The position numbers were made by a program, and so were the translations under genes. A DNA stretch of 32,545 bases, taken from an uncultured Clostridia bacterium (GTDB taxonomy: Bacteria; Bacillota; Clostridia; UBA1381; UMGS1253). Within the stretch, counting starts at the first letter, position 1. The number at the start of each line of letters is the position of its first letter. The notes below the pieces were generated by a model. The model did no database searches and was not told the origin of the DNA. It saw only the letters and a list, made by a program, of their open reading frames with translations. Shown one piece after another: positions 32,215 through 32,545 of the stretch. The stretch is taken from assembly GCA_934457145.1 (NCBI GenBank), contig CAKSHP010000023.1:1-32545 (forward strand). The letters are read 5' to 3'.

Positions 32215-32298
32215 GCGAGTGTGCTGGAATAGGCAGACAGGCACGTTTGAGGGGCGTGTGTCTTCGACGTACGGGTTCAAGTCCCGTCACTCGCACCA
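32215..32298 (+). tRNA. tRNA-Leu (anticodon GAG)
   Basis: 84 nt including CCA. The acceptor stem is GCGAGTG (32215-32221) with CACTCGC (32288-32294), then discriminator A and encoded CCA. Anticodon GAG is at 32249-32251 in the loop TTGAGGG, and the T arm CGGGTTCAAGTCCCG is present. The long variable arm fits class II tRNA-Leu. Confidence 0.95.
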
Positions 32299-32300
32299 TA

Positions 32301-32350
32301 CCGAGTGTTCTTACAGAACTTGAAAGGTTTTGTATGACACTCGGTTTTTT
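32301..32350 (+). terminator. Terminator of tRNA-Leu
   Basis: CCGAGTGT (32301-32308) pairs with ACACTCGG, and the stem continues as TACAGAAC/GTTTTGTA after a two-base internal loop. Six T follow at 32345-32350. Confidence 0.9.
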
Positions 32351-32359
32351 ATTGACTTT

Positions 32360-32545
32360 TTAACTTGCACAAGCGGCAAAATGAACATCTACACCCTGTC
32401 TTGTATGTACCGAAACATTGTTTTCAGGTAGCTTTTCAAGGTCGGGTATTTCAATATTGCCTATGCAGTTATAATGAATTGTGAGCTGCTGAACGGTTTT
32501 ACCGTCAATCTTTTCGGACTGGTGTACTTCAATTTTTTCAATCAG
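32360..32545 (-). CDS. Large serine recombinase, C-terminal fragment (gene runs off the window)
   Basis: The last 61 residues plus stop of a minus-strand gene whose 5' part lies to the right of the window. LIEKIEVHQSEKIDGKTVQQ, then LTIHYNCIG, IEIPDL and a short tail match the C-terminal (DUF4368-like) end of large serine recombinases that move Tn4451-type and other clostridial integrative elements. The reading frame is open to the window edge. It indicates a mobile element or remnant starting just downstream of tRNA-Leu. Confidence 0.75.
   Translation of the reverse strand: MIEKIEVHQSEKIDGKTVQQLTIHYNCIGNIEIPDLEKLPENNVSVHTRQGVDVHFAACAS

Overview
The window is AT-rich DNA from a low-GC Gram-positive bacterium, most likely an uncultured spore-forming member of the Clostridia. 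Supporting signs are strong AAGGAGG-type ribosome binding sites, frequent TTG and GTG starts that a Shine-Dalgarno sequence supports, sporulation and germination genes (a SpoIIQ-like M23 protein and a SleC-like cluster), an ECF sigma/anti-sigma pair, and housekeeping genes of clostridial type (lepA-hemW, rsmD, recX-rimO-pgsA).

Layout. (1) 1-314: 3' end of a 5S rRNA with its terminator, then a short stretch matching the last ~65 nt of a 23S rRNA, an apparent rRNA remnant. (2) 315-1037: SpoIIQ-like protein on the minus strand. (3) 1038-1548: non-coding region with two exact-period 125-bp tandem repeats. Each has an extended -10 box and several pairable hairpins, and the differences between copies preserve pairing. 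A LexA-like box overlaps the first promoter. (4) 1549-3613: a two-gene putative DNA-repair operon (radical SAM protein plus DUF4130-type protein). (5) 3635-8309, minus strand: cation/proton antiporter, AraC-type regulator, GH78 alpha-L-rhamnosidase. (6) 8563-12661, plus strand: ECF sigma factor, membrane anti-sigma-like protein, a lipoprotein gene broken by two one-base losses, a secreted stalk-domain serpin, and queH. (7) 12705-15800, minus: polar amino acid ABC transporter (solute binding protein, permease with a ~230-residue N-terminal extension, ATPase). (8) 15991-21277, minus: amidohydrolase, hemW, lepA, AGCS symporter. (9) 21468-22575, plus: rsmD and a coiled-coil protein. (10) 22639-25151, minus: MATE exporter and a cysteine-containing U32-like protein. 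(11) 25252-27801, plus: SleC-like cluster split over three ORFs. (12) 27951-32071, plus: two paralogous RimK-type ATP-grasp ligases, recX, rimO and pgsA, closely packed or overlapping. (13) 32215-32298: tRNA-Leu(GAG) behind a perfect consensus promoter. (14) 32360-32545: C-terminus of a large serine recombinase entering from the right, the likely edge of a mobile element.

How it fits together. Two neighbourhoods concern spores (SpoIIQ-like; SleC-like). The ECF operon looks like an envelope-stress module whose effector is an extracellular protease inhibitor. The GH78/AraC pair is a small sugar-scavenging unit with a candidate operator palindrome. The most unusual element is the 125-bp tandem array in front of the repair operon, which looks like a small structured-RNA or promoter cassette. 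All functions are inferred from motifs read by eye; no database search was run.
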